Shown piece by piece: positions 1 through 5,877 of a DNA stretch of 9,556 nucleotides. The stretch comes from UBA11386 sp035286785. GTDB lineage: Bacteria; Planctomycetota; Planctomycetia; Pirellulales; Thermoguttaceae. The position numbers and the translations under genes are program-made. Each line of letters begins with the position of its first letter. Within the stretch, counting starts at the first letter, position 1. The notes below the pieces were generated by a model. It was not told the origin of the DNA. It was given only the letters and a program-made list of their open reading frames with translations, and searched no databases. The stretch is taken from contig DATECS010000321.1 of the NCBI GenBank assembly GCA_035286785.1, positions 1-9,556 of the forward strand. Reading direction: 5' to 3'.

Positions 1-2
1 CC

Positions 3-239
3 CGCCGCCGCGACCGCCCGTTGGAACCCGCCCGCACCCCAAAAACCCAACACGCCTGGCTGGCCCGCCAGCTGCCGCTGATCCTGGCCAAACCCTACGT
101 CCAAGGCGTCCTCTGGTCCCAACTGCACGACAGCATCCCCCACGACTTCCCCCACGCCGGCCTGTTCGACTTCCACCGCCGCCCCAAACCGGCCCTACCC
201 CTCCTAACCTCCCTCTCCGAAGCGCTCAGCAGGCAGTAG
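3..239 (+). CDS. C-terminal end of a probable glycoside hydrolase (GH10-like), 5' truncated
   Basis: The frame is open from base 3 to the TAG at 237-239 and gives 78 residues; the true start lies outside the window, and the TTG at 21 is not needed as a start. The visible part contains an aliphatic helix (LPLILAKPYV), then GVLWSQLHDS, then PHDFPHAGLFD and a KPAL segment. That order, a buried W in a beta-strand followed by a GL-(F/L)-D turn and a K-P-A helix, is what I know from the last strand and helix of clan-A glycoside hydrolases such as GH10 xylanase-like proteins, which Planctomycetota often carry. No catalytic residue is in view, so substrate and exact family are inferred. The stop codon runs into a short GGCAGTA tandem. 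The gene may alternatively be another TIM-barrel hydrolase. Confidence 0.5.
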   Translation, partial: RRRDRPLEPARTPKTQHAWLARQLPLILAKPYVQGVLWSQLHDSIPHDFPHAGLFDFHRRPKPALPLLTSLSEALSRQ

Positions 240-270
240 GCAGTAGGCTCAGCGTTGATATTTTCTCTAG

Positions 271-337
271 CCCAGGCGTTTACGCCTGGGGACAAGAGAA
301 ATAATAATGATCTTTTCTGATTAGCCCCTTTAGGGGC
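271..337 (+). repeat. Two palindromic hairpins with identical TTTA loops
   Basis: The first hairpin has perfect 8-bp arms CCCAGGCG (271-278) and CGCCTGGG (283-290) around TTTA. The second has 5-bp arms GCCCC (324-328) and GGGGC (333-337), also around TTTA. Both are preceded by TAG (CTAG and TTAG). They resemble the GTAG-headed palindromes further on, with a changed first base. Neither has a T-run after it, so they are not ordinary intrinsic terminators, although they sit just downstream of the hydrolase gene and could protect the transcript's 3' end. Confidence 0.6.
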
Positions 338-380
338 GAGTGAGGGGCAAGTCCCATCCCCGAAAGCCTTCAACCCATGT

Positions 381-460
381 ATCTGAAATTTCAAATCTGA
401 AATCCGCCATATCCGCCCACCCCCGAACCATGAACGACCGCCTACCGCCTACCGCCTACC
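381..460 (+). repeat. Short direct repeats (ATCTGAAAT x2; CCGCCTA x3)
   Basis: ATCTGAAAT occurs at 381-389 and again at 396-404, with a GAAATTTC palindrome in the first copy. Three head-to-tail copies of the heptamer CCGCCTA follow at 438-458. A similar heptamer tandem (GGCAGTA x2) lies at the end of the hydrolase gene near 230-243. These are low-complexity intergenic repeats with no visible coding role. Confidence 0.6.
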
Positions 461-530
461 TGCCCCCCGCCCCTCGCCCCCAACCCCTCTCCGAATTAAA
501 CGATTTTTTTGAAAAAGTCATGCAAGACTC

Positions 531-559
531 TTGACTTTTCCCTTGCATTTGTTGATACT
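531..559 (+). promoter_or_regulatory. Candidate sigma70-type promoter
   Basis: TTGACT (531-536) is separated by exactly 17 bp from GATACT (554-559), matching 5/6 and 4/6 of the consensus hexamers. An overlapping alternative, TTGATA (552-557) with TATAGG 17 bp later, is weaker. No gene starts soon after it; the nearest feature downstream is a terminator-like hairpin at 611-637. Confidence 0.35.
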
Positions 560-565
560 CAGAGT

Positions 566-637
566 CGTGCCGTATATAGGCTGGGCCCGGCGACTAATCT
601 TGTTTCCGGCAAAAGCCCTCGCGGCGCAGGGTTTTTT
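566..637 (+). ncRNA. Possible small RNA between a promoter and a terminator-like hairpin
   Basis: A start site about 7 bases after the candidate -10 box at 554-559 and an end in the T-run at 632-637 would give a transcript of about 70 bases. It is GC-rich and contains CCGG near 589 and again near 607 that could pair, then the terminator stem. I do not recognise it as 6S RNA, tmRNA, RNase P RNA or SRP RNA; it is too short for the first three and lacks their signature motifs. The call rests only on the spacing of the two signals. Confidence 0.2.
611..637 (+). terminator. Terminator-like hairpin with T-run
   Basis: AAAAGCCCT (611-619) pairs with AGGGTTTTT (628-636) as a 9-bp stem with one G-T pair and an 8-base loop, and the T-run continues to 637. 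The GC core is only 4-5 bp, so strength is uncertain. Confidence 0.45.
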
Positions 638-862
638 GGGGTGTGGTGGGATTCGATTTCATCCGACGCCGCCGAAGGACAATCAAAACAAAATCCGTCG
701 GTCGTCGCTCGCGTGAAGTGGTGGAAAGGACGAACCAAAGGCTTCTTGGCGCCCGCAAGGAACCCAGAAGACTCGGCGTGACGAGCCGGGAAAGAGTTGT
801 GTTTTCCCTCCTCCTCATGCGTTCTTCCAACTTTTCCCACGTAAGTTAGTGCCGACAAACTC

Positions 863-943
863 GTAGGTCAGGCTGTGCCTGACAAAGTAGGGTGGGCACC
901 GCCCACCAAAATGCGAGACTCGTAGGCCGGGTCACGACCCGGC
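863..943 (+). repeat. Array of three GTAG-headed REP-like palindromes in direct orientation
   Basis: Unit 1: GTAG (863-866), arm GTCAGGC, loop TGT, arm GCCTGAC, ending at 883. Unit 2: GTAG (887-890), arm GGTGGGC, loop ACC, arm GCCCACC, ending at 907. Unit 3: GTAG (922-925), arm GCCGGGT, loop CACG, arm ACCCGGC, ending at 943. The arms differ completely between units yet stay perfectly paired, while the GTAG head and the A-rich tail are constant. Units 1 and 3 are also preceded by CTC. A conserved GTAG tetranucleotide 5' of a hairpin is the known signature of REP elements recognised by RAYT (TnpA-REP) transposases. The assignment to REP is by analogy; no RAYT gene is in the window. Confidence 0.75.
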
Positions 944-1242
944 AAAACGAGCCAATCGGCAAACGGCGACAAAACAAGGGGATGCGACGCCGGCGAAGTG
1001 GACGCCGGCCTGGCCAGTCACGGGGGGAGGAGGGAAAAAGACGGAGCTCGGGCGCTTCGAATAATCCAACCCGCTTCACAAGTGAAGTAGGCCAGCCAGT
1101 TCGACGATCGCCGCCCTCGTGTACCAAAGGCGGCGTTGAGCATACGTGAGGAAAAGGGGTTCATGGGAGAGGCGCTACAAAGCCTCAAGAACTAGTCTTA
1201 CTCGCTTCTTAGTCTGAGATTTGAGGAAAAAGGAGACACACG

Positions 1243-1935
1243 ATGAAGTATTTTGCTTTGGCAATGGTGGCCGTGCTGGCTATGGCTGGCGTTTCGTACG
1301 CGGGTTACACCGTTGATCTCACAAATGGTGTATCGGCCGCTGTTAGTGATCCCATCGATCTCGAATTCGGCAAGACTGCGTATACCGTGACTTTCTACGG
1401 CACGCAGGCTTGGCGCGGTCTTTACGTCGATGGCCAAGTCCATCAAGTATTTGGTGGAATGGCTCCGGCCCAGACTCCTTACCAGGGCGATCTTCCTGGA
1501 GCCGTCCCCCCGACGATCAATCCAAGCCCCTACGATACCCATTTCATGTTTGCCGCTAGCACTATGTCGGTTGGACAGCAAACGGATGGACTGATTGAGA
1601 CATGCTCTACGCTCAATGAGAACGGGTTGACCCAAGACTACACCCATTACGCCGGCATGCTCAAGGTTGCTCACCCCGGCTTGGGAACATTCAACACCGT
1701 CGGCCCCACGAAGGACTTGGCTTTCGCTTTCACTGGCGAAATCCCAGTTGCTGGATATGGTCTACTGTACGTTGTGCTTGAGGATAATGATCTGGTTTAC
1801 CTCCGGGGTCAGGCCGCCAATGCAGCCGCCACGATCCAGGTTCCAGTCAACGTGCCGATCGGTGTTCCCGAGCCCGGTACGATTGCCATGCTTATTGCTG
1901 GTGCCCTTTGCCTGTTCGGCATTCGCCGCAAATAG
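1243..1935 (+). CDS. Exported PEP-CTERM sorting-domain protein
   Basis: The product has 230 residues. It starts with a clear signal peptide (about 1-20, hydrophobic core AMVAVLAMAGV, probable cleavage after SYA). It ends with a PEP-CTERM sorting tail: VPEPGT at 208-213, a hydrophobic helix at about 214-226 and a basic RRK end. In this system the tail is recognised by an exosortase at the inner membrane; no exosortase is in the window. The ATG is preceded by AGGAG (1231-1235) at 7 bases. The middle is a beta-rich secreted domain that I do not recognise; it contains GQVHQVF (65-71) and a PYDTHFMF segment (97-103 and after). The downstream protein has matching elements, so the two are probably paralogs. 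The next gene starts 56 bases later with no terminator between, so cotranscription is likely. Function beyond secretion and surface or matrix placement is unknown. Confidence 0.85.
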   Translation: MKYFALAMVAVLAMAGVSYAGYTVDLTNGVSAAVSDPIDLEFGKTAYTVTFYGTQAWRGLYVDGQVHQVFGGMAPAQTPYQGDLPGAVPPTINPSPYDTHFMFAASTMSVGQQTDGLIETCSTLNENGLTQDYTHYAGMLKVAHPGLGTFNTVGPTKDLAFAFTGEIPVAGYGLLYVVLEDNDLVYLRGQAANAAATIQVPVNVPIGVPEPGTIAMLIAGALCLFGIRRK

Positions 1936-1991
1936 GGTTGAAACACGAGATTCTGGTTTCCATGTTTAGGTACTCAAGGAGAATGGCAATT

Positions 1992-2912
1992 ATGAGGGGG
2001 ATTATCTTAACTTTGGCCCTCCTGGCTATGACGAGCGCAAGCCTCGCCGGCCCGGTGACGCTCGGCTACGTGGCCGAAAACATGTATGTTGCTGACGGCT
2101 ACAAGAGCTACATCGTCCAGGCCACGGGCGGGAATATTAACGTGATGACGAGCTTCTCGTTCGACGGCAGTCGGACGGGAGACGTCTATCAGGTGTTTGC
2201 AAACGATCTGCCCACCGCCTGGATCAACGATGGCAACACGAATCCTGCCGTGACAACGGACAGCTACATCATTTTCGGTTCGGATCGGTATGAAGGGGTG
2301 CCCGGACCTCCGTCGGTAGTCTCAACCACCGAAACGATCGTTGGTGGAGGCACTACCTCGGGCATGGGCACGTTGACCAACCTGTCCGGCTCGGATTTTG
2401 ATGGTTACACTCGTCATGCGGTTGACGACTACCCTCTGGATCTCACTCCGGAAGTAGATCCCGAAGTGGTGGATCTGTTCCACCTCGTCGTGCCCGATGG
2501 CGCGTATGTCGACGTCGACGTGACTCTCTATACGTGCGATTGGGATCCGGAAGCGGCTGGTGGAGCGGGCGCGTGGACTGATACCCAGGAACATGCGCTT
2601 TCTACTCGGATCCTTTGCCCGTTGGATGGCGATGCCGATCAGAACGGTATTGTTAACTTGCTCGACCTTGCTAAGGTTGCTAATAATTTCGACAAGACCG
2701 GAAAGGCATGGGTGGACGGTGAGTTTACCGGTGAAGGAACTGTCAATTTGCTGGACCTTGCAAAGGTGGCCTCGAACTTCGACGGTGTAGCCGACTGGTA
2801 CGGCCTGACTGAAGGCGCTGCGCCTCCGGCGGGCGTGCCCGAACCGGGGACCATCCTCATGCTCGTGCTCGGCGGCCTTTGCCTCACCGGGTATCGGCTC
2901 CGGAAGTCGTAG
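1992..2912 (+). CDS. Exported PEP-CTERM protein with dockerin type I-like repeat pair
   Basis: The product has 306 residues from the ATG at 1992, chosen because AGGAG (1977-1981) lies 10 bases upstream and the protein then begins with a proper signal peptide (1-19, LALLAMTSASLAG). ATGs at 1962 and 1983 are in frame but badly placed for this SD. A beta-rich domain of unknown function fills about 20-205 and includes GDVYQVF (63-69), shared in outline with the preceding gene. Two dockerin-like segments follow. The first has a good calcium loop at 214-225 (D214, D216, N218, D225). The second, at 244-255, keeps the VNLLDLAKVA helix but has E, T and E in place of D, D and N, so calcium binding there is doubtful. 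The PEP-CTERM tail is VPEPGT (282-287), a helix, then YRLRKS. Such dockerin-like pairs in planctomycete PEP-CTERM proteins need not dock to cellulosomal cohesins. Confidence 0.87.
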   Translation: MRGIILTLALLAMTSASLAGPVTLGYVAENMYVADGYKSYIVQATGGNINVMTSFSFDGSRTGDVYQVFANDLPTAWINDGNTNPAVTTDSYIIFGSDRYEGVPGPPSVVSTTETIVGGGTTSGMGTLTNLSGSDFDGYTRHAVDDYPLDLTPEVDPEVVDLFHLVVPDGAYVDVDVTLYTCDWDPEAAGGAGAWTDTQEHALSTRILCPLDGDADQNGIVNLLDLAKVANNFDKTGKAWVDGEFTGEGTVNLLDLAKVASNFDGVADWYGLTEGAAPPAGVPEPGTILMLVLGGLCLTGYRLRKS

Positions 2913-2925
2913 TGTAAGTAAGAGA

Positions 2926-2944
2926 CCCCGTGAACGTCACGGGG
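2926..2944 (+). repeat. Perfect 8-bp hairpin just after the PEP-CTERM stop codon
   Basis: CCCCGTGA (2926-2933) and TCACGGGG (2937-2944) pair around a 3-base loop, 13 bases after the stop. There is no T-run, so it is more likely an mRNA 3'-end stabiliser or pause hairpin ahead of the real terminator at 3041. Confidence 0.55.
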
Positions 2945-3040
2945 AAATCGGCAACTAGGAAGCGAGTAACGGTTTCTGGAAGCCAACTGATTCCCTCCGG
3001 CCAAAAGCCCCGGGAAATCAGATATGTTTCGACCCGTAAT

Positions 3041-3085
3041 AAAGGGTCGGGCGATCCCAGGATCACCCGACCCTTTTCTTTTTTT
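3041..3085 (+). terminator. Strong intrinsic terminator, probably bidirectional
   Basis: AAAGGGTCGGG (3041-3051) pairs with CCCGACCCTTT (3066-3076). After one mismatch the inner GATC/GATC stem closes a CCAG loop. The run TTTTCTTTTTTT follows on the plus strand. Read on the minus strand the stem is followed by TTTATTA, so it can also end transcripts of the converging alkyltransferase-like gene. Confidence 0.88.
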
Positions 3086-3161
3086 CGAGGAACACTAATC
3101 CGCGCTAATCGATACGGATGAGAATAATCAGTTACATGCGGACCGCGCGACTGTCCCGGGC

Positions 3162-3500
3162 CTACGAAGGCGCCGGTTGGTTCCAATCGATCAACTGGTC
3201 GGCCAAGGACTTGACGACGGCGTTTTCGTCATCGAACGGTTCCGTTTCGAAACCGGCGCCGGCCAGGTAGGAGACCTGTTCCGTTTCGACCTGGCCGTTG
3301 TCGCCGACGGCGCGCCACCATTGGAGATGCGACCAGTCGCGGCGAACCGTCTTCAGGCAGGCCTTGACCGTTCGGCCGTTCGTGCCGGGGCTGAATCCGG
3401 CGCGCCGGGCAATCGCGGTCAAGGTGGCGATCCTATCCGCTTGCTTCAATTCCCAAAGAATTTTTGCAACGGCTTGAGCACGCATCGACGATACGGTCAT
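3162..3500 (-). CDS. Alkyltransferase-like (ATL) / MGMT-fold DNA-binding protein
   Basis: The product has 112 residues. The order of elements matches the C-terminal DNA-binding domain of O6-alkylguanine-DNA alkyltransferases and ATL proteins: an IATLTAIARRAGFSPG helix-turn (23-39), NGRTV with R43 at the place of the 'arginine finger' (41-45), a helix, then QWWRAVGDNG (60-69) at the place of PCHRVV-x-DG. The reactive Cys is absent and W61 takes its place, as in ATL proteins, which bind alkylated guanine without repairing it and hand it to nucleotide excision repair. The His after it is also changed to W62. The C-terminal tail after about 88 is acidic and not part of the fold. The start has only a weak GGATGG upstream. 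It lies 149 bases after the small basic gene, on the same strand. The fold is likely; the damage-sensing role is inferred. Confidence 0.58.
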   Translation of the reverse strand: MTVSSMRAQAVAKILWELKQADRIATLTAIARRAGFSPGTNGRTVKACLKTVRRDWSHLQWWRAVGDNGQVETEQVSYLAGAGFETEPFDDENAVVKSLADQLIDWNQPAPS

Positions 3501-3523
3501 AAATCACTTTTCCATCCGGCTCT

Positions 3524-3602
3524 GAAGGGTTGCCCTTCTTTCGTTCACGAGCCCAGAACCAGGAGACTCGTCATCGTTCGACGGAAGGATTACGGAAGGA
3601 TT
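3524..3602. repeat. Hairpin and 11-bp tandem in the leader of the ATL-like gene
   Basis: GAAGGG (3524-3529) and CCCTTC (3533-3538) form a 6-bp hairpin with a TTG loop. Upstream of it in the mRNA sense, ACGGAAGGATT is repeated head to tail at 3581-3591 and 3592-3602. Both are in the 149-base gap between the two minus-strand genes and may affect expression of the downstream one. Confidence 0.5.
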
Positions 3603-3649
3603 AGGGTTGCCACCGGCCGACAAGGAAAGTCTGTTTCGTTTGCGGCTGT

Positions 3650-3829
3650 TCACCGCGGGACGTCGTCTTGCACGATAGGGTCCGTGTCAAAGCCGGCCGC
3701 GTCGGCGGCGGGATCGACCTGGCCGGCCTGGGATTTCCTGTCCCGACGACGCGATCTCTTGGCCTCGGCCTTGCGCTTTTTTTCGGTTTCTCTTGCCCGT
3801 TTGGCAAACGTGTTTTGATCTTTGGACAT
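3650..3829 (-). CDS. Small Lys/Arg-rich protein (59 aa)
   Basis: ATG at 3829-3827 to TGA at 3652-3650 gives 59 residues. The N-terminal half (1-33) is a highly charged helix dense in K, R and E, opening MSKDQNTFAKRARETEKKRK; the second half is acidic (VDPAADAAGFDTDPIVQDD). A GGGAG lies 11-12 bases upstream of the ATG. From memory, short proteins with an N-terminal N-T-F-x-K-R-x-R-E-x-x-K-K-R-K-A pattern are conserved in many bacteria and have no assigned function; the basic half suggests nucleic-acid or ribosome contact, which is inference. The clear division into a basic helix and an acidic tail, and the good match to that pattern, favour a real gene over chance. It is the first gene of a probable two-gene unit with the ATL-like gene. 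Confidence 0.75.
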   Translation of the reverse strand: MSKDQNTFAKRARETEKKRKAEAKRSRRRDRKSQAGQVDPAADAAGFDTDPIVQDDVPR

Positions 3830-3875
3830 GGATCTCGTTGCTCCCGCGGTTTGATCTCAGAGGTTGTGAATTTTT

Positions 3876-3934
3876 GTAGGGTGGGCACCGCCCACCACAA
3901 GATGTTGTGTTTTGGTGGGCGATGCCCACCCTAC
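3876..3934. repeat. REP-like palindrome doublet in inverted orientation (BIME-like)
   Basis: On the plus strand GTAG (3876-3879) is followed by GGTGGGC-ACC-GCCCACC to 3896. On the minus strand GTAG (3934-3931) is followed by GGTGGGC-ATC-GCCCACC to 3914. The two units are the same sequence class as the middle unit of the 863-943 array and face each other across 17 bases. The whole doublet can therefore fold either as two hairpins or as one long stem with 11-bp outer arms. This is the arrangement known as BIME for enterobacterial REPs and is the form moved by RAYTs. Confidence 0.78.
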
Positions 3935-3947
3935 ATCTACATCTCGG

Positions 3948-3969
3948 AAAACGTCGAGCAGGCTCGACG
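3948..3969 (-). terminator. Intrinsic terminator of the 602-residue gene
   Basis: In the minus-strand sense, CGTCGAGC and GCTCGACG (3969-3952) form an 8-bp perfect stem with a 2-base loop (or 7 bp with 4 bases) followed by TTTT at 3951-3948. It lies 33 bases after the stop codon at 4003. Confidence 0.62.
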
Positions 3970-4002
3970 GCTAACGAGTGTTTTCGATTATTTCACAACC
4001 TC

Positions 4003-5811
4003 TCAGTGCGTGTTTTCAGAGATCGCCGCCAACGGAGCCGCCTCAAGCGTCTCTCGCAACGTCTCCAGTTCCTTGATGAATCGACCCCGCGCTTCCTCGG
4101 GAAGGAACGCGGCAAATCGCCGATAGTATTCGATGCCGTCGAGGAGATTCTCCTTGAACTCGCGGAAATATTCGGGCGGATTGGACGAGAGGCCCAATTC
4201 GCGCGACTTCAACTCCCGCCGGAGGAAGTCGAGGTAGAGTTCCAACTCGCGAATGAACATGTGCGGGCGGTTTGGATCGGTGACGAGCGACAGGCGGCCG
4301 TGGATATGGCCGACCATTTCCTCCAAGGTGGCGATCTTCGAGAAACTCGTGATGCCGGGGCCGCAACAGATGGCCGGGGTGGCCGTGGGATCGAGTCCGT
4401 TTTTCCGCGAGACGCCGCCCGCCAGATCGTGACAGATGCATGATTTGGCAAGCACGTATTCGCGCATCGCGGCGCGGCGGGCGTCGCTCATGTCTTGGGC
4501 GTCGAGTTGACGCAGTTTCAGTTCCTGATACTGGCGCGACGCCGTGCAGATCGGTTGCGAGGTGAATTCGGTGTTGAATAACTGGACGTAGCCCTTGATG
4601 CATGCGCTGCCGGGACGGCCTTCGGCGATGCGGCGGCGGCGGGCCTCTTCGCTGGCCGACGTGCGGAGATTCCAAAAAGGCATTCCAAAAGGCGAGCTGT
4701 CGCTGAGCCAGACGTCGCCGTTGGAGGCGGCGCGGAGTTTTGCAAGATGCTCGTCGTCGACGTTGGACACCTCGGGCACCAGAAGGAACGGGGTGCCCCA
4801 GCCGGTGCCGTCCACGCCGTAGACTTCGTGCAGCATCGCGTTCTCGGCGGCCGTGCCGATGCCGCCTTGGACGGTGAATCGGACGGGCTGCGGCCGCGAC
4901 GGCGCCACGCGGCCCTGCCGCGCGAGCGACCGGACGTACTCGGCATGCATTTGGTCGGTCAGGCTCTCCCGATTCCGTTGAAACTCGTCCAGGATCGGTC
5001 CCAGCAAGAGTCCCTTGGTGGCGAAGGCGTGGCCGCCGCAATTGAGGCCGGATTCGACTCGGTACTCGGAGACCCAGAGACCCCGTTTGGCCAGGAAGCG
5101 TCCTTGGACGACGGCCGAATGGTAGTCGCTCACTTTGAGCACGATTTTTTTCTTGAGCGCGCCGCCGGCGTCGGGCAGGAAGTCGTCGAATTCGGCCGCG
5201 TAGCCGTAGAGACGCGGGTTGATGCCGGCCGAGAAGATGATCGACGAGCGGAGGGTGCTTTGGGCGTAGCCGCGCAAGGCGGCCGAGGCGTCGCTGAATC
5301 GGGCGGGGAGCTTTTGGCCGTCGCGGTAGGCGTCGCGGTCGCCTTTGGACATGATGTTCACGTCGATCGTGCCGGGCACGGCCAGGGCACGGAGCCGTTC
5401 TTGCAACTCGCGGCGGCGCTGGGGGTCGTCGGTGGCCAGCATTTCGCGGTAGGCACGCAAGGGGGGGGAGTCCGGGAGCAACTCGAAGTACCGCGTGATT
5501 TCGCTTCCGGGCTCGAAGGGCGAGGCCTGGAGTGCCTCCACCTGTCGCCGGACGAGGCGGTCGAGCAGATTGAGATAGGCGGTGATTCGCCGGGCGCGGG
5601 CGTCCTCGTCGCGGGGGCCGATTTCCTCGTAGGATTCGCCGGCTCGATGGGAGTGAAATTTACGCATCTGCTCGATCAGGACGTCATCGACCAGGGAGAT
5701 GGCGGAGGAAATCCCGAACTTGGCGACCCGAAGGGGGCCGTCAATCATAAAACCGGTGCCCATGACCGGAATATGGAATGTATGGGCACTTTGGGTGGCC
5801 GTTTCTGGCAT
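4003..5811 (-). CDS. Conserved protein of unknown function, nitronate-monooxygenase-like TIM barrel with Cys cluster
   Basis: The product has 602 residues. Several segments follow the order of FMN-dependent nitronate monooxygenase/2-nitropropane dioxygenase barrels: an N-terminal MGTGFMIDGPLRVAKFGI (17-34), GTIDVNIM (147-154), VESGLNCGGHAFA (252-264, compare the EAGGH loop), and QGGIGTAAENAM then GWGTPFLLVPE (315-347, compare the GGI phosphate loop and GT-x-F-L strand). The C-terminal third is not part of that family. It holds C404, C422, the CxC pair C458/C460 and the CC pair C482/C483, with PxCTASR and KSCICHDL motifs that may bind a metal or Fe-S centre. From about 495 on it is helical and charged. 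I recall similar proteins annotated as hypothetical in Planctomycetota and Bacteroidota. There is no SD before the ATG; an in-frame ATG at residue 17 is an alternative start. It is transcribed alone and has its own terminator. Fold and cofactor are inferred. Confidence 0.7.
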   Translation of the reverse strand: MPETATQSAHTFHIPVMGTGFMIDGPLRVAKFGISSAISLVDDVLIEQMRKFHSHRAGESYEEIGPRDEDARARRITAYLNLLDRLVRRQVEALQASPFEPGSEITRYFELLPDSPPLRAYREMLATDDPQRRRELQERLRALAVPGTIDVNIMSKGDRDAYRDGQKLPARFSDASAALRGYAQSTLRSSIIFSAGINPRLYGYAAEFDDFLPDAGGALKKKIVLKVSDYHSAVVQGRFLAKRGLWVSEYRVESGLNCGGHAFATKGLLLGPILDEFQRNRESLTDQMHAEYVRSLARQGRVAPSRPQPVRFTVQGGIGTAAENAMLHEVYGVDGTGWGTPFLLVPEVSNVDDEHLAKLRAASNGDVWLSDSSPFGMPFWNLRTSASEEARRRRIAEGRPGSACIKGYVQLFNTEFTSQPICTASRQYQELKLRQLDAQDMSDARRAAMREYVLAKSCICHDLAGGVSRKNGLDPTATPAICCGPGITSFSKIATLEEMVGHIHGRLSLVTDPNRPHMFIRELELYLDFLRRELKSRELGLSSNPPEYFREFKENLLDGIEYYRRFAAFLPEEARGRFIKELETLRETLEAAPLAAISENTH

Positions 5812-5877
5812 ACATTGGGTCCGATCGATGGTGCGCTGCGACTGCCGGGCGCGGGCCTAGGTAAGCGCAGCGCGGGT

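Larger units (their letters stand above)
240..1242. other. 1-kb intergenic region without a convincing gene
   Basis: Open frames exist on both strands, but none has a Shine-Dalgarno, a recognisable motif or a protein-like composition, and they overlap one another in several frames, so I do not call a gene. The stretch holds two hairpins with UUUA loops (271-337), a repeated ATCTGAAAT element (381-404), a CCGCCTA x3 tandem (438-458), a sigma70-like promoter (531-559), a terminator-like hairpin (611-637), three GTAG palindromes (863-943), a GACGCCGGC direct repeat (986-994 and 1001-1009), and a CTTCAC-AA-GTGAAG palindrome (1074-1087). The last part (1090-1235) must contain the promoter of the downstream PEP-CTERM gene, but I could not place it. 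Confidence 0.6.
3859..4003. repeat. 12-bp perfect inverted repeat bounding a 145-bp segment
   Basis: AGAGGTTGTGAA at 3859-3870 reappears inverted as TTCACAACCTCT at 3992-4003, extendable by three bases with one mismatch. The right copy overlaps the TGA stop codon of the 602-residue gene. Between the copies are the REP doublet (3876-3934) and the gene's terminator hairpin (3948-3969). The origin is unclear: it could be ends of a small mobile unit or a duplicated gene end. Confidence 0.6.

Noticed and set aside
509..858. Several overlapping ORFs of 60-99 codons on both strands
   Set aside because: They have no ribosome-binding site, no recognisable motif, atypical composition, and exclude one another; they look like chance frames in GC-rich intergenic DNA.
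1074..1087. CTTCAC-AA-GTGAAG palindrome as an operator of the PEP-CTERM gene
   Set aside because: It is 156 bp from the start codon with no promoter located nearby; too short and isolated to claim a regulatory role.
3177..3818. 213-codon ORF on the plus strand
   Set aside because: It is antisense to both the ATL-like and the small basic gene, with no domain and no SD.
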